Source of the DNA: CAZVWW01 sp964631265
GTDB taxonomy: Bacteria > Thermotogota > Thermotogae > MWEM01
DNA length: 14,641 bases
Assembly: GCA_964631265.1 (NCBI GenBank)
Contig: CAZVWW010000054.1
Location: 1-14,641, forward strand
Direction: 5' to 3'
The notes below the pieces were generated by a model. It saw nothing but the letters and a program-made list of their open reading frames with translations, was not told where the DNA came from and ran no database searches. Shown here piece by piece: positions 14,496 through 14,641 of this stretch (within the stretch, counting starts at the first letter, position 1; every line of letters starts with the position of its first letter). The translations under genes were made by a program, and so were the position numbers.

Positions 14496-14641
14496 ATGCT
14501 GTTTATAAGAGATTTGAAGAAGACATACGGGATCAACGAGATATTGAAACAGACCACACTGAGCATGAAGAAGGGGGAATGCCTTGCCCTGACAGGCCCA
14601 AACGGTTGTGGCAAAACAACATTGTTAAAATGCATTGTCGG
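14496..14641 (+). CDS. ABC transporter ATP-binding protein, N-terminal fragment
   Basis: Only the first 48 codons are in the window. The translation starts MLFIRDLKKTYGINEILK, typical of an ABC ATPase first strand, and contains the Walker A motif GPNGCGKTT at about residues 34-42. GAGGTGAT (14482-14489) lies six bases before the ATG. The short sequence looks more like a transporter ATPase than an ABC-F ribosome-protection protein, but it cannot be settled from this fragment. The leader with a possible peptide and terminator suggests conditional expression. Confidence 0.85.
   Translation, partial: MLFIRDLKKTYGINEILKQTTLSMKKGECLALTGPNGCGKTTLLKCIV

Overview
The window reads as chromosome of a free-living, probably anaerobic heterotrophic bacterium of moderate G+C. 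Start codons are preceded by strong GGAGG-type ribosome-binding sites, promoters are of the sigma-70 type, and the genes encode secreted or lipid-anchored proteins together with many sensors. The style fits Thermotogota or Clostridia-like lineages, but nothing here (no rRNA, no marker gene) settles the taxon. Gene density is high. No tRNA, rRNA, CRISPR array, phage gene or complete insertion sequence was seen.

Layout. 1-148 holds a perfect hairpin and REP-like pieces. 149-2425 (-) is a methyl-accepting chemotaxis protein with an unusually long helical sensor domain. 2660-3913 (-) is a MerR-type regulator fused to a zinc ribbon and a methyltransferase-like fold. Divergent from it, 4103-5497 and 5497-6912 (+) form a two-gene operon with overlapping TAATG: a lipoprotein whose C-terminus looks like a cohesin, then a secreted papain-family (C1) protease ending in a dockerin. 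7002-8405 (+) is a free-standing periplasmic or secreted protein made of two solute-binding domains, with its own promoter and terminator. A 500-base non-coding stretch (8406-8905) follows, holding four hairpins between two exact 32-bp direct repeats. 8906-10948 (+) is a membrane histidine kinase with a solute-binding sensor domain. Convergent to it, 11019-14078 (-) is a cytosolic hybrid kinase (four PAS domains, kinase core, receiver, HPt). The last 560 bases hold the kinase promoter and a leader with a possible 11-residue peptide, a terminator and a competing pairing, then the start of an ABC ATPase gene cut by the window end.

How the parts may work together. The best candidate for an undescribed system is the lipoprotein/protease pair. 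A lipid-anchored cohesin could hold a calcium-loaded dockerin protease at the cell surface, under a divergent MerR-methyltransferase regulator whose likely operator is a perfect 19-bp palindrome on the -10 region. Released peptides or amino acids could be perceived by the neighbouring family-3 solute-binding proteins (the soluble tandem one and the kinase-fused one). That link is inference from gene order and family specificity only. No permease and no output response regulator lie in the window, so both the transport and the signalling circuits are incomplete here.
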